A stretch of DNA of 64,000 bases from Flavobacterium silvaticum (GTDB taxonomy: Bacteria; Bacteroidota; Bacteroidia; Flavobacteriales; Flavobacteriaceae), in assembly GCF_012911565.1 (NCBI RefSeq), contig NZ_JAAMPU010000098.1, positions 1-64,000 of the forward strand, in the 5' to 3' direction. The position numbers were made by a program, and so were the translations under genes. Positions 19,564-29,406 of the stretch are shown in pieces. The notes under the pieces are model-generated. The model was not told where the DNA came from. It searched no databases and saw nothing but the letters and a program-made list of their open reading frames with translations. Each line of letters begins with the position of its first letter. The stretch's first letter is position 1.

Positions 19564-20904
19564 ATGCACTGGGAACAACTGCTTTCACTTAAAAAGCAAG
19601 GTGACAAAAACAAACGGCTTCGCAAGGAAGAAGCAGATACACGCCTCGGTTTCGAAGTAGATTACGACCGGATCATCTTTTCATCGGCGTTCCGGAGCCT
19701 TCAGGACAAGACACAGGTGATTCCGTTGTCAAAGACCGATTTTGTCCATACACGGCTTACGCATTCGCTCGAAGTTTCTGTCGTAGGTCGTTCGTTGGGA
19801 CGTTTAGCCGGGAAACAGATTCTTGAAAAATACCCGCATCTAAGCGAAGTCCATGGTTTCCATATGAACGATTTCGGGGCGATAGTAGCTGCAGCTGCAT
19901 TGGCCCACGACATCGGGAATCCGCCTTTCGGTCATTCGGGTGAAAAAGCTATAGGCGAATATTTCAAAAGCGGTAAAGGACAGCGTTTTAAAGAATCGTT
20001 GACCGACAAGCAATGGCAGGATTTAACCGAATTCGAAGGCAATGCCAACGGTTTCTCAGTGCTTACTGCCTCGCGTGCCGGTGCTCAGGGAGGTTTACGC
20101 ATTTCGTATGCGACGCTTGGTGCTTTTATGAAGTATCCTAAAGAAAGCCTTCCGAAGAAACCGACTAAAAACATATCCGATAAGAAATTCGGGTTTTTCC
20201 AGTCCGATAAGGATTTCTTTGCAGAAGTGGCATCGGAACTTGGTCTGATAGCAAACAAAACCGGAAACGATATTGGTTTCGAAAGACATCCGTTGGCATT
20301 TTTGGTCGAAGCCGCCGATGACATCTGCTATACGATCATCGACTTTGAAGACGGGATAAATCTGGGGCTTATCGCAGAAGATTATGCTCTCGAATATCTG
20401 ATAAAACTGGTAAAGGATAGTATCGACAGCAAAAAATATAACGAACTGTCGACCAAAGAAGAACGGATTTCCTATTTGCGGGCACTTGCCATCGGAAGCC
20501 TTATAAATGATGCCGTAAAGGTATTCATGGAAAATGAAGATGCCATACTCAAAGGCGAATTCCATGTTTCCCTGAATGATAAAAGCAAGTATAAAGCGCA
20601 AATGGACGACATCATCGCGCTCAGCATCAAGAATATCTACCGAAGCCGAGAGGTCGTTGAAAAAGAATTGCGTGGATATCAGGTGATTAACAATCTTCTC
20701 GAAGCATTTATAAGTGCTTATAACAACCAATTTGAAGGGAAAGCCACAAATTACGACAAGTTGTTGCTTGAGGTGTTACCGGAAAAGCATCGGGTGGAAA
20801 AGGAAAACCTGTATGAAAGGTTGCTTCATATTTGCCATTTCATATCGATGCTGACTGATGGGAAAGCGATTATTTACCATGAAATGATTGGAAGTTTCAG
20901 ATGA
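19564..20904 (+). CDS. dgt: dGTP triphosphohydrolase (HD domain)
   Basis: The first two codons of the frame are both ATG (19561, 19564). I take the second, which yields MHWEQLLSLKKQG. The 446-residue enzyme has the HD-domain metal ligands in HTRLTHSLEVSVVGRSLG and in AHDIGNPPFGHSGE, the dGTPase signature. It splits dGTP into deoxyguanosine and triphosphate and so lowers the dNTP pool. Its location right after the ribonucleotide reductase genes puts dNTP synthesis and breakdown side by side. A perfect palindrome (20941-20977) follows before the convergent gene. Confidence 0.93.
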   Translation: MHWEQLLSLKKQGDKNKRLRKEEADTRLGFEVDYDRIIFSSAFRSLQDKTQVIPLSKTDFVHTRLTHSLEVSVVGRSLGRLAGKQILEKYPHLSEVHGFHMNDFGAIVAAAALAHDIGNPPFGHSGEKAIGEYFKSGKGQRFKESLTDKQWQDLTEFEGNANGFSVLTASRAGAQGGLRISYATLGAFMKYPKESLPKKPTKNISDKKFGFFQSDKDFFAEVASELGLIANKTGNDIGFERHPLAFLVEAADDICYTIIDFEDGINLGLIAEDYALEYLIKLVKDSIDSKKYNELSTKEERISYLRALAIGSLINDAVKVFMENEDAILKGEFHVSLNDKSKYKAQMDDIIALSIKNIYRSREVVEKELRGYQVINNLLEAFISAYNNQFEGKATNYDKLLLEVLPEKHRVEKENLYERLLHICHFISMLTDGKAIIYHEMIGSFR

Positions 20905-20940
20905 TGGATTGAGGATTTTACCACATCAAAATCTGAGGTT

Positions 20941-20977
20941 TCACACATAACAAGTTTCAAAAACTTGTTATGTGTGA
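20941..20977. repeat. Dispersed palindrome, copy A (REP-like)
   Basis: Perfect 17-bp arms, TCACACATAACAAGTTT and its complement, surround a CAA loop. The inner 13 bp (ACATAACAAGTTT) are shared with copies at 35464 and 49298. The outer bases differ but remain complementary. It lies between convergent genes and could also end transcription. Confidence 0.85.
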
Positions 20978-21074
20978 AGTTCGGAAATTCTGCCACATCA
21001 TCATTACAGAAAAAATGTACATTTTGTTAAAAAACACATTGGATCTATTCGCCTATAAACCTATTGAAAACACA

Positions 21075-22022
21075 TCAGAAGTTATAAACCAACCCAATAC
21101 TCAGCCACTGACGCAACTGTACTTTTGGTCCAACCGTCACTTGTTGGCCATCGACTTCTTCCTTTGCCTTGATGTCGTCGTCATAAATCACCTGCGCGCC
21201 AATGGTCGCCTTGACATATTCATTCACGACAAAATCCATCTGGAATGTCCAATCCACGTCTATATTTCCAAAATTATTGAGGTAATCGGTATAAAACTGT
21301 ACGCGGTCTTCTAGGAAAATATTGCGATAAACTTCGTGTTTATGGTGAGCCGTGACCAAAATACCAAGTTCGGTTTTTGATCGTTTACCGTTTCGGATCA
21401 CTTCTCCGGTTACGGGATCTATCAAAGCCGGATCCACACCAAACGCACCCTGGTTTGCCAATCGCTGGTCTGCAACCATGGTATGTTTGAGCGTCAAAGG
21501 CGATACATAAGCGTTCACATGTTTGACTTTGTTCGAATATTCGGTACCGACACCCAGGAATGTATACGCAGGGGCAAACGGTTTTGAAATAGGTTCGCTT
21601 GTATTCGGATAATTATAACCGTTGCTGAATTGGGTGTTGAAGTTGAATTTAGCCGAATAGAACCAATTCGAAATCGTATCTGTCCGATACCCGAAAGTCG
21701 AGGTCAGCAAAAAAGCGTCGTCTGTCTTTCTCCATTCGATGCCGTCCTGCTTGTTGAGGCCATAACGCATGATAAGTTCATTGCCCCATTTGAGATTGCC
21801 ATTCGTATAGACGCGGACAAATTGCGTTTTGGCCAAACCTGTAATGGCACTTACTCCACCGGCGCTCCAGTTCAGGAAAGCAATTTCGCTCAAATCAAAA
21901 CTGACCTGGTTCTTTTTGTCCCAATGGGAAACCACCGAATCTTTTGGAATGGGCTTTATGTCCTGGGCCGATGCAATCGTAGTAATAAAAGTCAGCAGAA
22001 TGGCAATCCGGAATACTTTCAT
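21075..22022 (-). CDS. DUF3078 domain-containing secreted protein
   Basis: The ATG at 22022 gives MKVFRIAILLTFITTIASAQ, a good signal peptide cleaved after SA; 12 codons of open frame lie upstream. The 315-residue protein matches what I know of the flavobacterial DUF3078 family. It has SFDLSEIAFLNWSAGGVSAITGLAK near the start, alternating aromatic beta-strand segments and a terminal LSIGLVYNF that looks like an outer-membrane beta-barrel C-terminus. Function is unknown. It lies 38 bp downstream of dxs in the same direction, so it may be co-transcribed. Confidence 0.85.
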   Translation of the reverse strand: MKVFRIAILLTFITTIASAQDIKPIPKDSVVSHWDKKNQVSFDLSEIAFLNWSAGGVSAITGLAKTQFVRVYTNGNLKWGNELIMRYGLNKQDGIEWRKTDDAFLLTSTFGYRTDTISNWFYSAKFNFNTQFSNGYNYPNTSEPISKPFAPAYTFLGVGTEYSNKVKHVNAYVSPLTLKHTMVADQRLANQGAFGVDPALIDPVTGEVIRNGKRSKTELGILVTAHHKHEVYRNIFLEDRVQFYTDYLNNFGNIDVDWTFQMDFVVNEYVKATIGAQVIYDDDIKAKEEVDGQQVTVGPKVQLRQWLSIGLVYNF

Positions 22023-22060
22023 GAAGTTGGTTTTTGTTCGCGATGCAAAAATCTGCAATT

Positions 22061-23830
22061 TCAGTATTCCCCGAAAATTAATCGGAGGTTTTCGGCATCG
22101 ATTTTACAAATTTTAAGCAATTCCAATGGTGTTCCCTGTGGCATAAAGTCATCCGGAATTCCGAGAATGCGGATTGTTTTAAAAAACCCATTACTGACTG
22201 CGAATTCCGCAATCGAGCTACCGAAGCCGCCTTTTACGGTTCCTTCTTCAACCGTGATTAGGGTTTTGTATTTGGTGAAGATTTGTTTCAGGAGCGATTC
22301 ATCCAACGGTTTGATGAACGGAAAATCATAATGGGAATAACGGCTCGCATCAGACATTCCATCCAACGCTTTGATGACTTCATTTCCGATGAATCCGCAA
22401 GACAAAATCGCGATTTCAGATCCTTCACGAAGCATTTCAGCTTTTCCGATTGTGACTTTTTCATAAGTTTTTTCCCAATCGACCGAAATACCGCGACCTC
22501 GCGGATAACGTATCGCAATTGGTTGTTCAAGACCGAGTTGGGCGGTAAACATCATATTCCGGAGTTGATTTTCATCCCGAGGTGCGTACACCATCATATT
22601 CGGGATGCAACGCAAATAGGCAATATCGAAAACCCCGTGATGCGTAGCGCCATCCTGACCAACCAAACCGGCACGGTCAAGACAAAATAGTACAGGCAAA
22701 TTCTGCAAAGCCACATCATGTATCAGTTGATCATAAGCGCGTTGCAGAAAGGTAGAGTAGATATTGCAGAAAACCACGAAACCATCGGTTGCCATTCCGG
22801 CGGCTAAAGTGACGGCGTGTTGTTCCGCGATTCCCACGTCAAAAGCCCTTTCAGGTAACGCTTCAATCATGTATTTCATGGAACTTCCCGTTGGCATTGC
22901 CGGTGTGATTCCGATTATTTTAGGATTTTTGATGGCCAGATCGAGTAATGTCTTTCCAAAAACATCCTGGAATTTTGGTGGCAGATGGGCATCTGAAACT
23001 GCAATGATTTCACCCGTTTCTTTGTTGAACTTTCCGGGCGCATGATATTTCACCTGATCGGCTTCGGCCAGTTGCATTCCTTTTCCTTTAGTTGTGATAA
23101 TGTGCAGGAAACGCGGGCCTTTTATTTTTTTGAGACGATCTAATTCTTTGATCAACGCTGGGATATCATGTCCGTCGATCGGGCCCGAATAATCGAAATT
23201 GAGCGACTTGATCATGTTGTTCTGACGCGGATTCTTTCCTTCCTTGACAGCTGTCAGATACTCTTTCAAAGCCCCGACGCTCGGGTCGATACCGATGGCA
23301 TTATCGTTCAAAATCACAAGCAGGTTCGCATCGGTTACTCCGGCGTGGTTCAAACCTTCAAACGCCATTCCCGCGGCAATCGATGCGTCACCGATCACGG
23401 CAATATGCTGTCGATTCTCGTCTCCATTGAGTTTTGCGGCAATCGCCATTCCCAGTGCAGCAGAAATAGACGTGGAAGAATGCCCGGTTCCGAAAGCATC
23501 GTAGTCACTTTCACTTCGTTTGGGAAAACCCGAAATTCCCCCGAATTCACGAATCGTGTTAAAAGTGTCGCGGCGGCCGGTAATTATTTTGTGTCCGTAA
23601 GCCTGGTGACCTACGTCCCAAATGAGCTTGTCGTGTGGTGTATTGAAAACATAGTGAATCGCGAGTGTCAATTCAACAACACCGAGACTAGCGCCCAAGT
23701 GGCCTTCACGCGAGGAAATAACATCAATGATGAATTCGCGCAATTCCGCCGCAAGTTCCGGAAGCTGTTTTTGGTCTAGCTTGCGTAAGTCTTTTGGGGA
23801 ATTTATTTCTTTTAGGATTGAATATGCCAT
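22061..23830 (-). CDS. dxs: 1-deoxy-D-xylulose-5-phosphate synthase
   Basis: The start at 23830 (MAYSILKEINSPKDL) is the family start; six extra codons precede it. The 589-residue enzyme carries the thiamine-diphosphate motif GDASIAAGMAFEGLNHAG, GTGHSSTSISAALG, and the pyrimidine-domain stretch DRAGLVGQDGATHHGVFD. It joins pyruvate and glyceraldehyde 3-phosphate to make DXP, the entry to the MEP isoprenoid pathway. It is slightly shorter than the ~620-residue enterobacterial enzyme. The isoprenoid-using GGGP synthase gene lies 32 kb away in this window. Confidence 0.95.
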   Translation of the reverse strand: MAYSILKEINSPKDLRKLDQKQLPELAAELREFIIDVISSREGHLGASLGVVELTLAIHYVFNTPHDKLIWDVGHQAYGHKIITGRRDTFNTIREFGGISGFPKRSESDYDAFGTGHSSTSISAALGMAIAAKLNGDENRQHIAVIGDASIAAGMAFEGLNHAGVTDANLLVILNDNAIGIDPSVGALKEYLTAVKEGKNPRQNNMIKSLNFDYSGPIDGHDIPALIKELDRLKKIKGPRFLHIITTKGKGMQLAEADQVKYHAPGKFNKETGEIIAVSDAHLPPKFQDVFGKTLLDLAIKNPKIIGITPAMPTGSSMKYMIEALPERAFDVGIAEQHAVTLAAGMATDGFVVFCNIYSTFLQRAYDQLIHDVALQNLPVLFCLDRAGLVGQDGATHHGVFDIAYLRCIPNMMVYAPRDENQLRNMMFTAQLGLEQPIAIRYPRGRGISVDWEKTYEKVTIGKAEMLREGSEIAILSCGFIGNEVIKALDGMSDASRYSHYDFPFIKPLDESLLKQIFTKYKTLITVEEGTVKGGFGSSIAEFAVSNGFFKTIRILGIPDDFMPQGTPLELLKICKIDAENLRLIFGEY

Positions 23831-23837
23831 CGTGTGG

Positions 23838-23845
23838 CAAAGGTA
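23838..23845 (-). promoter_or_regulatory. Possible -7 box of dxs (TACCTTTG)
   Basis: TACCTTTG on the minus strand matches TAnnTTTG and ends 7 bp before the dxs ATG, which would make the transcript nearly leaderless. No TTG is found at the right upstream distance, so this is weak. Confidence 0.3.
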
Positions 23846-23867
23846 CAACTTTGGATCGGTGGGAAAA

Positions 23868-24455
23868 CTACTCTTCCAAATCGGGGAGTTTTAATGTATC
23901 TGTTTCCTCTTCAAAAGAAATCATTTCGGCAGCAGTGGTATCGGCGATCGCAGTAGTATCGGCTTCCCAGTAATAATCGGCAGCATCTTCATATACCAAC
24001 GGCTCATACTCCTTAGTCACATCTGCCTCTTGAGGTGTATAATAATACGGCACCATGATGGCACCGGCAGTCATGCCATATCGTGGCTGATCTATGATTT
24101 CTACAGAATCGATGCTTTGCCGCTCGCCATCATCATTCGAACAACTGAACAAAAAGCTTCCCATAGTTGCAAAAAGCACCAGTAAAAAGGCTCTTTTGAA
24201 AGGCATTTTCTGGTAGAATATGTGTTCCGGAATCTGGATCTTCAAACCCTCGAGCTGTTCGTTCCTGAACCTGCCACAGACTTCTTTACCCCGATTCTGA
24301 TACAGATACTTGTGGATTTCTTCATTCGATTTGTTGCTGAAATCGATTACATTCTTGGCGCAAGTAGCGCAAAACCTTCCGTTTGTTTGAACGGACATGC
24401 TGTTCCAATCCTCATGGCAGGGCACGGGGATGGAAACTTTTGTGAAGTTGTCCAT
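23868..24455 (-). CDS. Membrane protein with N-terminal Cys motif, function unknown
   Basis: The gene encodes 195 residues. The N-terminal ~45 have PCHEDWNSM then GRFCATCAKNVIDFS, a His/Cys pattern seen at the cytosolic start of several Bacteroidota membrane proteins and some TonB-like proteins. It may bind metal. A single hydrophobic segment follows at about residues 88-104 (AFLLVLFATMGSFLFSC). The remainder is acidic, Tyr/Asp/Glu/Thr-rich and of low complexity, and ends DTLKLPDLEE. It is therefore probably an inner-membrane protein with a short cytosolic metal-site domain and an acidic periplasmic tail. Confidence 0.7.
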   Translation of the reverse strand: MDNFTKVSIPVPCHEDWNSMSVQTNGRFCATCAKNVIDFSNKSNEEIHKYLYQNRGKEVCGRFRNEQLEGLKIQIPEHIFYQKMPFKRAFLLVLFATMGSFLFSCSNDDGERQSIDSVEIIDQPRYGMTAGAIMVPYYYTPQEADVTKEYEPLVYEDAADYYWEADTTAIADTTAAEMISFEEETDTLKLPDLEE

Positions 24456-24530
24456 TTTGAGTGAATTAGGTTATGGATTGCTAACGCAGATGTGAATCGG
24501 AATCGTATTTTTGCGCTTCGAATTCATCTT

Positions 24531-24983
24531 ATGGAGAACATTTTCACCGACGAATATTTCATGAAAAAAGCCTTGCAGGAAGCTGAAGCCGCGTATGAAA
24601 AAGGCGAAATTCCCGTAGGTGCCTTAATCGTGGTAAATGACAGGATTATCGCGCGTTCCCACAACCTTACCGAAATGCTCAACGACGTAACTGCCCATGC
24701 AGAAATGCAGTCGATAACAGCTGCTGCGAATTTCCTCGGCGGAAAATATCTCAAAGGTTGTACGCTCTATGTAACGTTAGAGCCTTGTCAGATGTGCGCC
24801 GGAGCTTTGTACTGGAGCCAGGTTTCGCGTGTAGTTTACGGAGCTGGGGACAACCAGCGCGGTTTTACGGCTATGGGCGGTAAACTGCATCCGAAGACCG
24901 AAGTCAAATCCGGAGTTCTGGAAAATGAGGCTGCCTCTTTAGTGCTTCGTTTTTTTGAAGAGCGCCGAGGCAGAAAATACTGA
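24531..24983 (+). CDS. tadA: tRNA(adenine-34) deaminase
   Basis: The ATG at 24531 (MENIFTDEYFM) is chosen over an in-frame ATG 39 bp earlier that overlaps the divergent promoter region. The 150-residue protein has the cytidine-deaminase-type zinc site: His56-Ala-Glu58 (catalytic Glu) and Pro85-Cys86-Gln-Met-Cys89. TadA converts the wobble adenosine of tRNA-Arg(ACG) to inosine. The length and motifs are normal for the family. Confidence 0.94.
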   Translation: MENIFTDEYFMKKALQEAEAAYEKGEIPVGALIVVNDRIIARSHNLTEMLNDVTAHAEMQSITAAANFLGGKYLKGCTLYVTLEPCQMCAGALYWSQVSRVVYGAGDNQRGFTAMGGKLHPKTEVKSGVLENEAASLVLRFFEERRGRKY

Positions 24984-25044
24984 AAATCAATTTTTTGGAG
25001 TAGGGTAACTTACAAGTCGGCTGTTACTCAAAAAACCTGATTAA

Positions 25045-27165
25045 ATGAAGAAACTACTACTCCTTTTTGTGGGGCTTGCCTCGTTTTCGATGTCTGCCCA
25101 AGTTACGGCCAATCAACCGGCAAATATGTACGAATGCGGTACGAATGCGGTCGATTTGAATACGCAGATTCCGCAAATCATCCTGAGCCAGAATCTCGCG
25201 ACTCTTTCTGTAACATTTTATCTTTCAGAATTCGATGCCCAAAGTCAAACGAACCAGCTTACGTCTACCTTGGCTTATTCCGGAACGCAATTGGTAACGG
25301 TATATGTGCGCGTAAATAATCTGGCCAATACAGATGCTGATTTCACAAGCTTTAAAGTACTTTGGAATACGCAATCATACTATCCACCCAATATTTTTGA
25401 CGTAACGGTATGCGATTTCTACATTCTTCCGGAACTTGAAGTAGGGTCGTATCACACCGGGCCTGACGGTAGTGGCGCACAGTTGTTTCCGGGCGATTTC
25501 ATTTCCAATTCCACCCTGTTGTTCGTGCTTATCGGAGATGAGGAATGTCATGTGGAATATACGTACTTTATCCAGATTAACTATTCCCCTTACTACGGTG
25601 GTACCATAACGAGCTGTACCGACAACCCGGTTTTTGATTTAAACCAGGCTACATTTTCATGGGGCGACCAAATCTTTTTTTATGAAACCATGGACGACGC
25701 ATTCAACAATGTCAATCCTATTCTCAATACGTCTACTTATTCCGGAACGAACGGCCAGATTGTGTATGCCAATGCGCCTTTTGCCATGTGTAATATGATG
25801 GGAGTCCAACCTATTACTCTGGCACTTTCAGATTGTACCAACGCCACTATTTCAGGTACGGCCCGCCTCAGTTCCAACGGAAACGATTGTTCACCTACTG
25901 ATCCGGGCATTCCGGGCATCATCATTTCGAAAGAACAAGCCGGAGCGACCATGTATGCTTACACCAACGCCCAGGGCCATTATCAGTTCAGTAATGTGGC
26001 GACATCCGGACTTGCAACCATAAATGTCGCAGACACGTATCCCGGCCTATATAACATGACACCTGCTTATGTGCATAATGTAGCGGAAGGACAGACTATT
26101 ACAGATGATTTTTGTCTGGCGCAGATTGATTTTACAGATGCTACTGTTTCATTGTATCCGCTTGTGAATGCACGTCCGGGCCAGCCGGCCAACTATTCGC
26201 TTCGGGTCTTTAATGGCGGAAGCCTTCCGGTAAGCGGAACCGTGACATTGACGTACGATGCAAGCGTATTCACGTTTGTTTCTTCAGATATCGCACCGAC
26301 TTCGAATACGCCGGGACAATTGGTGTTTTCGTTTGCAGATATCGCCCAGTTTGGTTCGGTCTGGAACACGTTGACCTTTGATACGGCTTTGACTGCGACA
26401 TTGGGCCAGCAGGTAACATTTACGGCTGAATTGCCAACGGCCGATACTATTATGTATAACAATGTTTCCGTAGTGAATCAGGTTATCGTGAATTCATTCG
26501 ACCCGAATGATATGCTTGTGGCCGAAGGCGCATACATCAGCGAAGACCAGGCTGACGGTTATCTGCATTACACCATCAACTTCCAGAACCTGGGAACGGC
26601 AGATGCTATTGATGTCGAAATTACCAATATCCTCAGCGATTTCCTCGATTGGAGTACGTTCCGTCCGGTTGCTTCAAGCCATACGTATTTTACCGAAAGA
26701 TATATGAGCGATGTGCTTTTCCGTTTCCCGGACATCCATCTTCCGGCAGAACAGGACGACTCAGCGGGCAGCCACGGATACATTACCTACGAAATCAAGC
26801 CGATAGCCGGACTCGCAGTGGGAGATATCATTGAAAACGAAGCGTATATTGTTTTCGACCAGAATCCGTTTATCGCAACCAATCAGGTCACGACGCAAAT
26901 CCAGCCATTGAGCGTTGGCTCAAATCAATCCGGGCATATTCTTATGTATCCGAACCCGGCCAAAGGAAAAGTGTTCTTCTCAGGAATTTCTGCCGATTCC
27001 CACATTACGGTTACCGATTTGAGCGGGAAACAATTACTGCAACAAAACCCTGAAATTAACGGGAACATTGGTACAGTTGATATTTCAGGATTGTCCGCCG
27101 GAATTTATGTGATGAAACTTACGTCCGCAAATCAATCAACTACACAAAAACTGGTTATAAAATAA
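25045..27165 (+). CDS. T9SS type A sorting-domain secreted protein (paralogue 1)
   Basis: This 706-residue protein starts with a signal peptide (MKKLLLLFVGLASFSMSAQ). A segment of Cys-containing beta-rich modules is followed by a carboxypeptidase-regulatory/SdrD-B-like module near residues 270-330 (ATISGTARLSSNGNDC to GHYQFSNV). A conserved-repeat (DUF11-like/DUF7619) region then carries SFDPNDMLV and LHYTINFQNLGTADA. The last ~75 residues (MYPNPAKGKVFF to GIYVMKLTS...KLVIK) are a type A sorting domain for T9SS export. It is a close relative of the next gene, and the pair looks like a tandem duplication. Ligand unknown. Confidence 0.88.
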   Translation: MKKLLLLFVGLASFSMSAQVTANQPANMYECGTNAVDLNTQIPQIILSQNLATLSVTFYLSEFDAQSQTNQLTSTLAYSGTQLVTVYVRVNNLANTDADFTSFKVLWNTQSYYPPNIFDVTVCDFYILPELEVGSYHTGPDGSGAQLFPGDFISNSTLLFVLIGDEECHVEYTYFIQINYSPYYGGTITSCTDNPVFDLNQATFSWGDQIFFYETMDDAFNNVNPILNTSTYSGTNGQIVYANAPFAMCNMMGVQPITLALSDCTNATISGTARLSSNGNDCSPTDPGIPGIIISKEQAGATMYAYTNAQGHYQFSNVATSGLATINVADTYPGLYNMTPAYVHNVAEGQTITDDFCLAQIDFTDATVSLYPLVNARPGQPANYSLRVFNGGSLPVSGTVTLTYDASVFTFVSSDIAPTSNTPGQLVFSFADIAQFGSVWNTLTFDTALTATLGQQVTFTAELPTADTIMYNNVSVVNQVIVNSFDPNDMLVAEGAYISEDQADGYLHYTINFQNLGTADAIDVEITNILSDFLDWSTFRPVASSHTYFTERYMSDVLFRFPDIHLPAEQDDSAGSHGYITYEIKPIAGLAVGDIIENEAYIVFDQNPFIATNQVTTQIQPLSVGSNQSGHILMYPNPAKGKVFFSGISADSHITVTDLSGKQLLQQNPEINGNIGTVDISGLSAGIYVMKLTSANQSTTQKLVIK

Positions 27166-27185
27166 ATCAGATTCTACTTACCATG

Positions 27186-27230
27186 AAAGCCCTAACTCGT
27201 TAATTATCTGAAACGAAGTAGGGCTTTTTT
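27186..27230 (+). terminator. Terminator between the two T9SS paralogues
   Basis: Arms AAAGCCCTA (27186-27194) and TAGGGCTTT (27219-27227), with extra partial pairing inside (CTCGTT/AACGAAG), then more T residues. Confidence 0.8.
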
Positions 27231-27263
27231 GCGGTAACTTGTTTCGGCTAAAACGACCAACCT

Positions 27264-29399
27264 ATGAAAAAACTTTTACTCTTTGTTTTATTGATTGTTG
27301 CCGTGCCTGCCTTCGCTGTTCCGGTGGCTTATCCTGTACCCAATTTGCATAGTTGCAGCGGGGTTTTTGATTTGACTGTTCAGACACCTGTCACTTTGGG
27401 CAATCAAAATCCGAACGAGTTCGCAGCCCACTATTACATGACTGAGATTGATGCCAATTCAGATGTCAATCCTATAAACAACCCGGAATCTTATACGGCA
27501 CTCGAAAGCGGCCAGATGATTTTTATCCGGGTATTCAACATCTTCAACGGTCAATTCGACACCACCTCTTTCGCTCTTTTTACGAATGCAGTCGATGTCC
27601 CGGAATTTCCCGATGTAACCTATTGCGGATCATATGCATTGCCACCGCTTGAAATCGGGCATTACTACACGCAACCCGGCGGAGAGGGCGATTTGTTTCC
27701 TTCCGGCTGGGTAATAACGACTACGCGAATCATTTATATTTATTCAGGCGAAGGCGATTGCGCTTCCGAAACGTCTTTTCACATTACCATAAATCCGTTG
27801 CCGGTCATCCAGACACCGATTAACTTGTATGCCTGTGCCGAAACGACATTCAATCTGGCAAATCTTGCAGAACAGATTGTGGCATATAACGATGCAGCTG
27901 TAGAAGTTCATTTCTATCATACCATGGCAGATGCCACAGCAAACGTGAACGCAATCGAAAACCTGCAATATGCCGGAACGAACAATGAAAATGTGTTTGT
28001 CAAAGTGACTGATATAGGATCGAACTGCTATAAAATCGAAGATTTCCATTTACACGTCCAGAATTGTTCCGAAGCGACTATTTCCGGTATTGTGCGTTTC
28101 GATGCCAACGGAAATGGCTGTAATGACGAAGATCCTGTTTTGGCAGGCGTTACCGTGGTTGCCATCCATAACAACGATACGTTTTATGCCTATACGAACG
28201 AATCTGGTGAATACCAGTTTTCAGGATTGCCGACCGGTGAATACCACGTGTTCCTGTTGGCGAACGGTCAGCCGTTCAATGTGGTGACACCGGAAATCTA
28301 TACATTCAACGTGACCGGCGACAGTGCGGGAACGGGTAATTTTTGTGTCACGTTCAACGAATACCATGACCTTGGGATAGAATTTTACTCGTCTTTGGCT
28401 CCCGTTATCGGAAATAATCGCGGCTACATTCTCAAAATCCACAACCACGGCACCGTTCCTGCATCTGGAACTGTCAATGTAACGTTTGATTCAGATGCGT
28501 TTTCAGTCGTAAACAACGCAGGCGGAACCGTAAATGGAAACACAATCGACTTTGCCGTAAACGCATTGGCACCGGGACAAACCATTACGCTTGAAATTGT
28601 ACTTCATGTGGGTGAACCACCTGTTGCGGAGGCCGGAGACGAGGTTTCGTTTATAGCCCATCTGGAATATGAGTTGGATGAAAACCTGGATAACAATCAC
28701 GTGGTTTTGGTACAAACCTTAGTCAGTTCACTTGACCCGAATGATATTGCGGTTCATGAAGGCGCTTTGATTACTTATGAGCAGGCCCAGGGTTATCTGC
28801 ATTACACGGTCCGGTTCCAGAACACGGGAACTGCCGTCGCTGATACTATTCGTATCGAAAACCAATTGAGCCCTTTGTTGAATGCGGCTACGTTCCGTCC
28901 GGTCGCATCAAGCCATCCGTTTTTTGTGCAACGCGTAGATGGAAATGTGACGTTTCGTTTCAACAACATCAACTTGCCTGCGGAACAGGATAACGAAGAA
29001 GCCAGCCACGGATTCATCACCTATGAAGTAAAACCGATGGAAGGATTGACCGTAGATCAACTCATAGAAAACAACGCCAATATTTATTTTGACTTCAATG
29101 AAGCAGTCGTGACCAATACGGTCGGTACAGAGATCATCAATCTTGGAACTCCGGAAAATACTTCGGATGCCGTAGTAATGTATCCGAATCCGGCCAAAGA
29201 AAAACTGTTCCTCGTCGGAATACAAAATAAGGCTACGTTAACCGTGGCCGATTTGAGCGGAAAGATGCTTTTCGTACGTGAAGTAAACGCTGCGGAAGGA
29301 ACTTCAGGAATCGATGTTTCAAACCTTTCTACCGGAATGTATGTGATTAAGATAGTTTCTGACGGAAAAACGTTCAACAAGAAACTGATAGTCCAATAA
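27264..29399 (+). CDS. T9SS type A sorting-domain secreted protein (paralogue 2)
   Basis: This 711-residue protein has the same architecture as the preceding gene. It has a signal peptide (MKKLLLFVLLIVAVPAFA), a Cys-containing beta-rich half, an SdrD-B-like module (ATISGIVRFDANGNGC to GEYQFSGLPTGEYHV) and a region with SLDPNDIAV and LHYTVRFQNTGTAVA. It ends in a type A sorting domain (MYPNPAKEKLFLVG to MYVIKIVS...KKLIVQ). C-terminal halves of the two paralogues are strikingly similar and N-terminal halves are less so, suggesting diversification of the exposed part. An internal terminator separates their transcripts. Confidence 0.88.
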   Translation: MKKLLLFVLLIVAVPAFAVPVAYPVPNLHSCSGVFDLTVQTPVTLGNQNPNEFAAHYYMTEIDANSDVNPINNPESYTALESGQMIFIRVFNIFNGQFDTTSFALFTNAVDVPEFPDVTYCGSYALPPLEIGHYYTQPGGEGDLFPSGWVITTTRIIYIYSGEGDCASETSFHITINPLPVIQTPINLYACAETTFNLANLAEQIVAYNDAAVEVHFYHTMADATANVNAIENLQYAGTNNENVFVKVTDIGSNCYKIEDFHLHVQNCSEATISGIVRFDANGNGCNDEDPVLAGVTVVAIHNNDTFYAYTNESGEYQFSGLPTGEYHVFLLANGQPFNVVTPEIYTFNVTGDSAGTGNFCVTFNEYHDLGIEFYSSLAPVIGNNRGYILKIHNHGTVPASGTVNVTFDSDAFSVVNNAGGTVNGNTIDFAVNALAPGQTITLEIVLHVGEPPVAEAGDEVSFIAHLEYELDENLDNNHVVLVQTLVSSLDPNDIAVHEGALITYEQAQGYLHYTVRFQNTGTAVADTIRIENQLSPLLNAATFRPVASSHPFFVQRVDGNVTFRFNNINLPAEQDNEEASHGFITYEVKPMEGLTVDQLIENNANIYFDFNEAVVTNTVGTEIINLGTPENTSDAVVMYPNPAKEKLFLVGIQNKATLTVADLSGKMLFVREVNAAEGTSGIDVSNLSTGMYVIKIVSDGKTFNKKLIVQ

Positions 29400-29406
29400 A
29401 CAAAGT

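Noticed and set aside
20970-21314. 114-codon plus-strand frame starting in palindrome A
   Set aside because: It runs antisense through the DUF3078 gene and has no supporting features.
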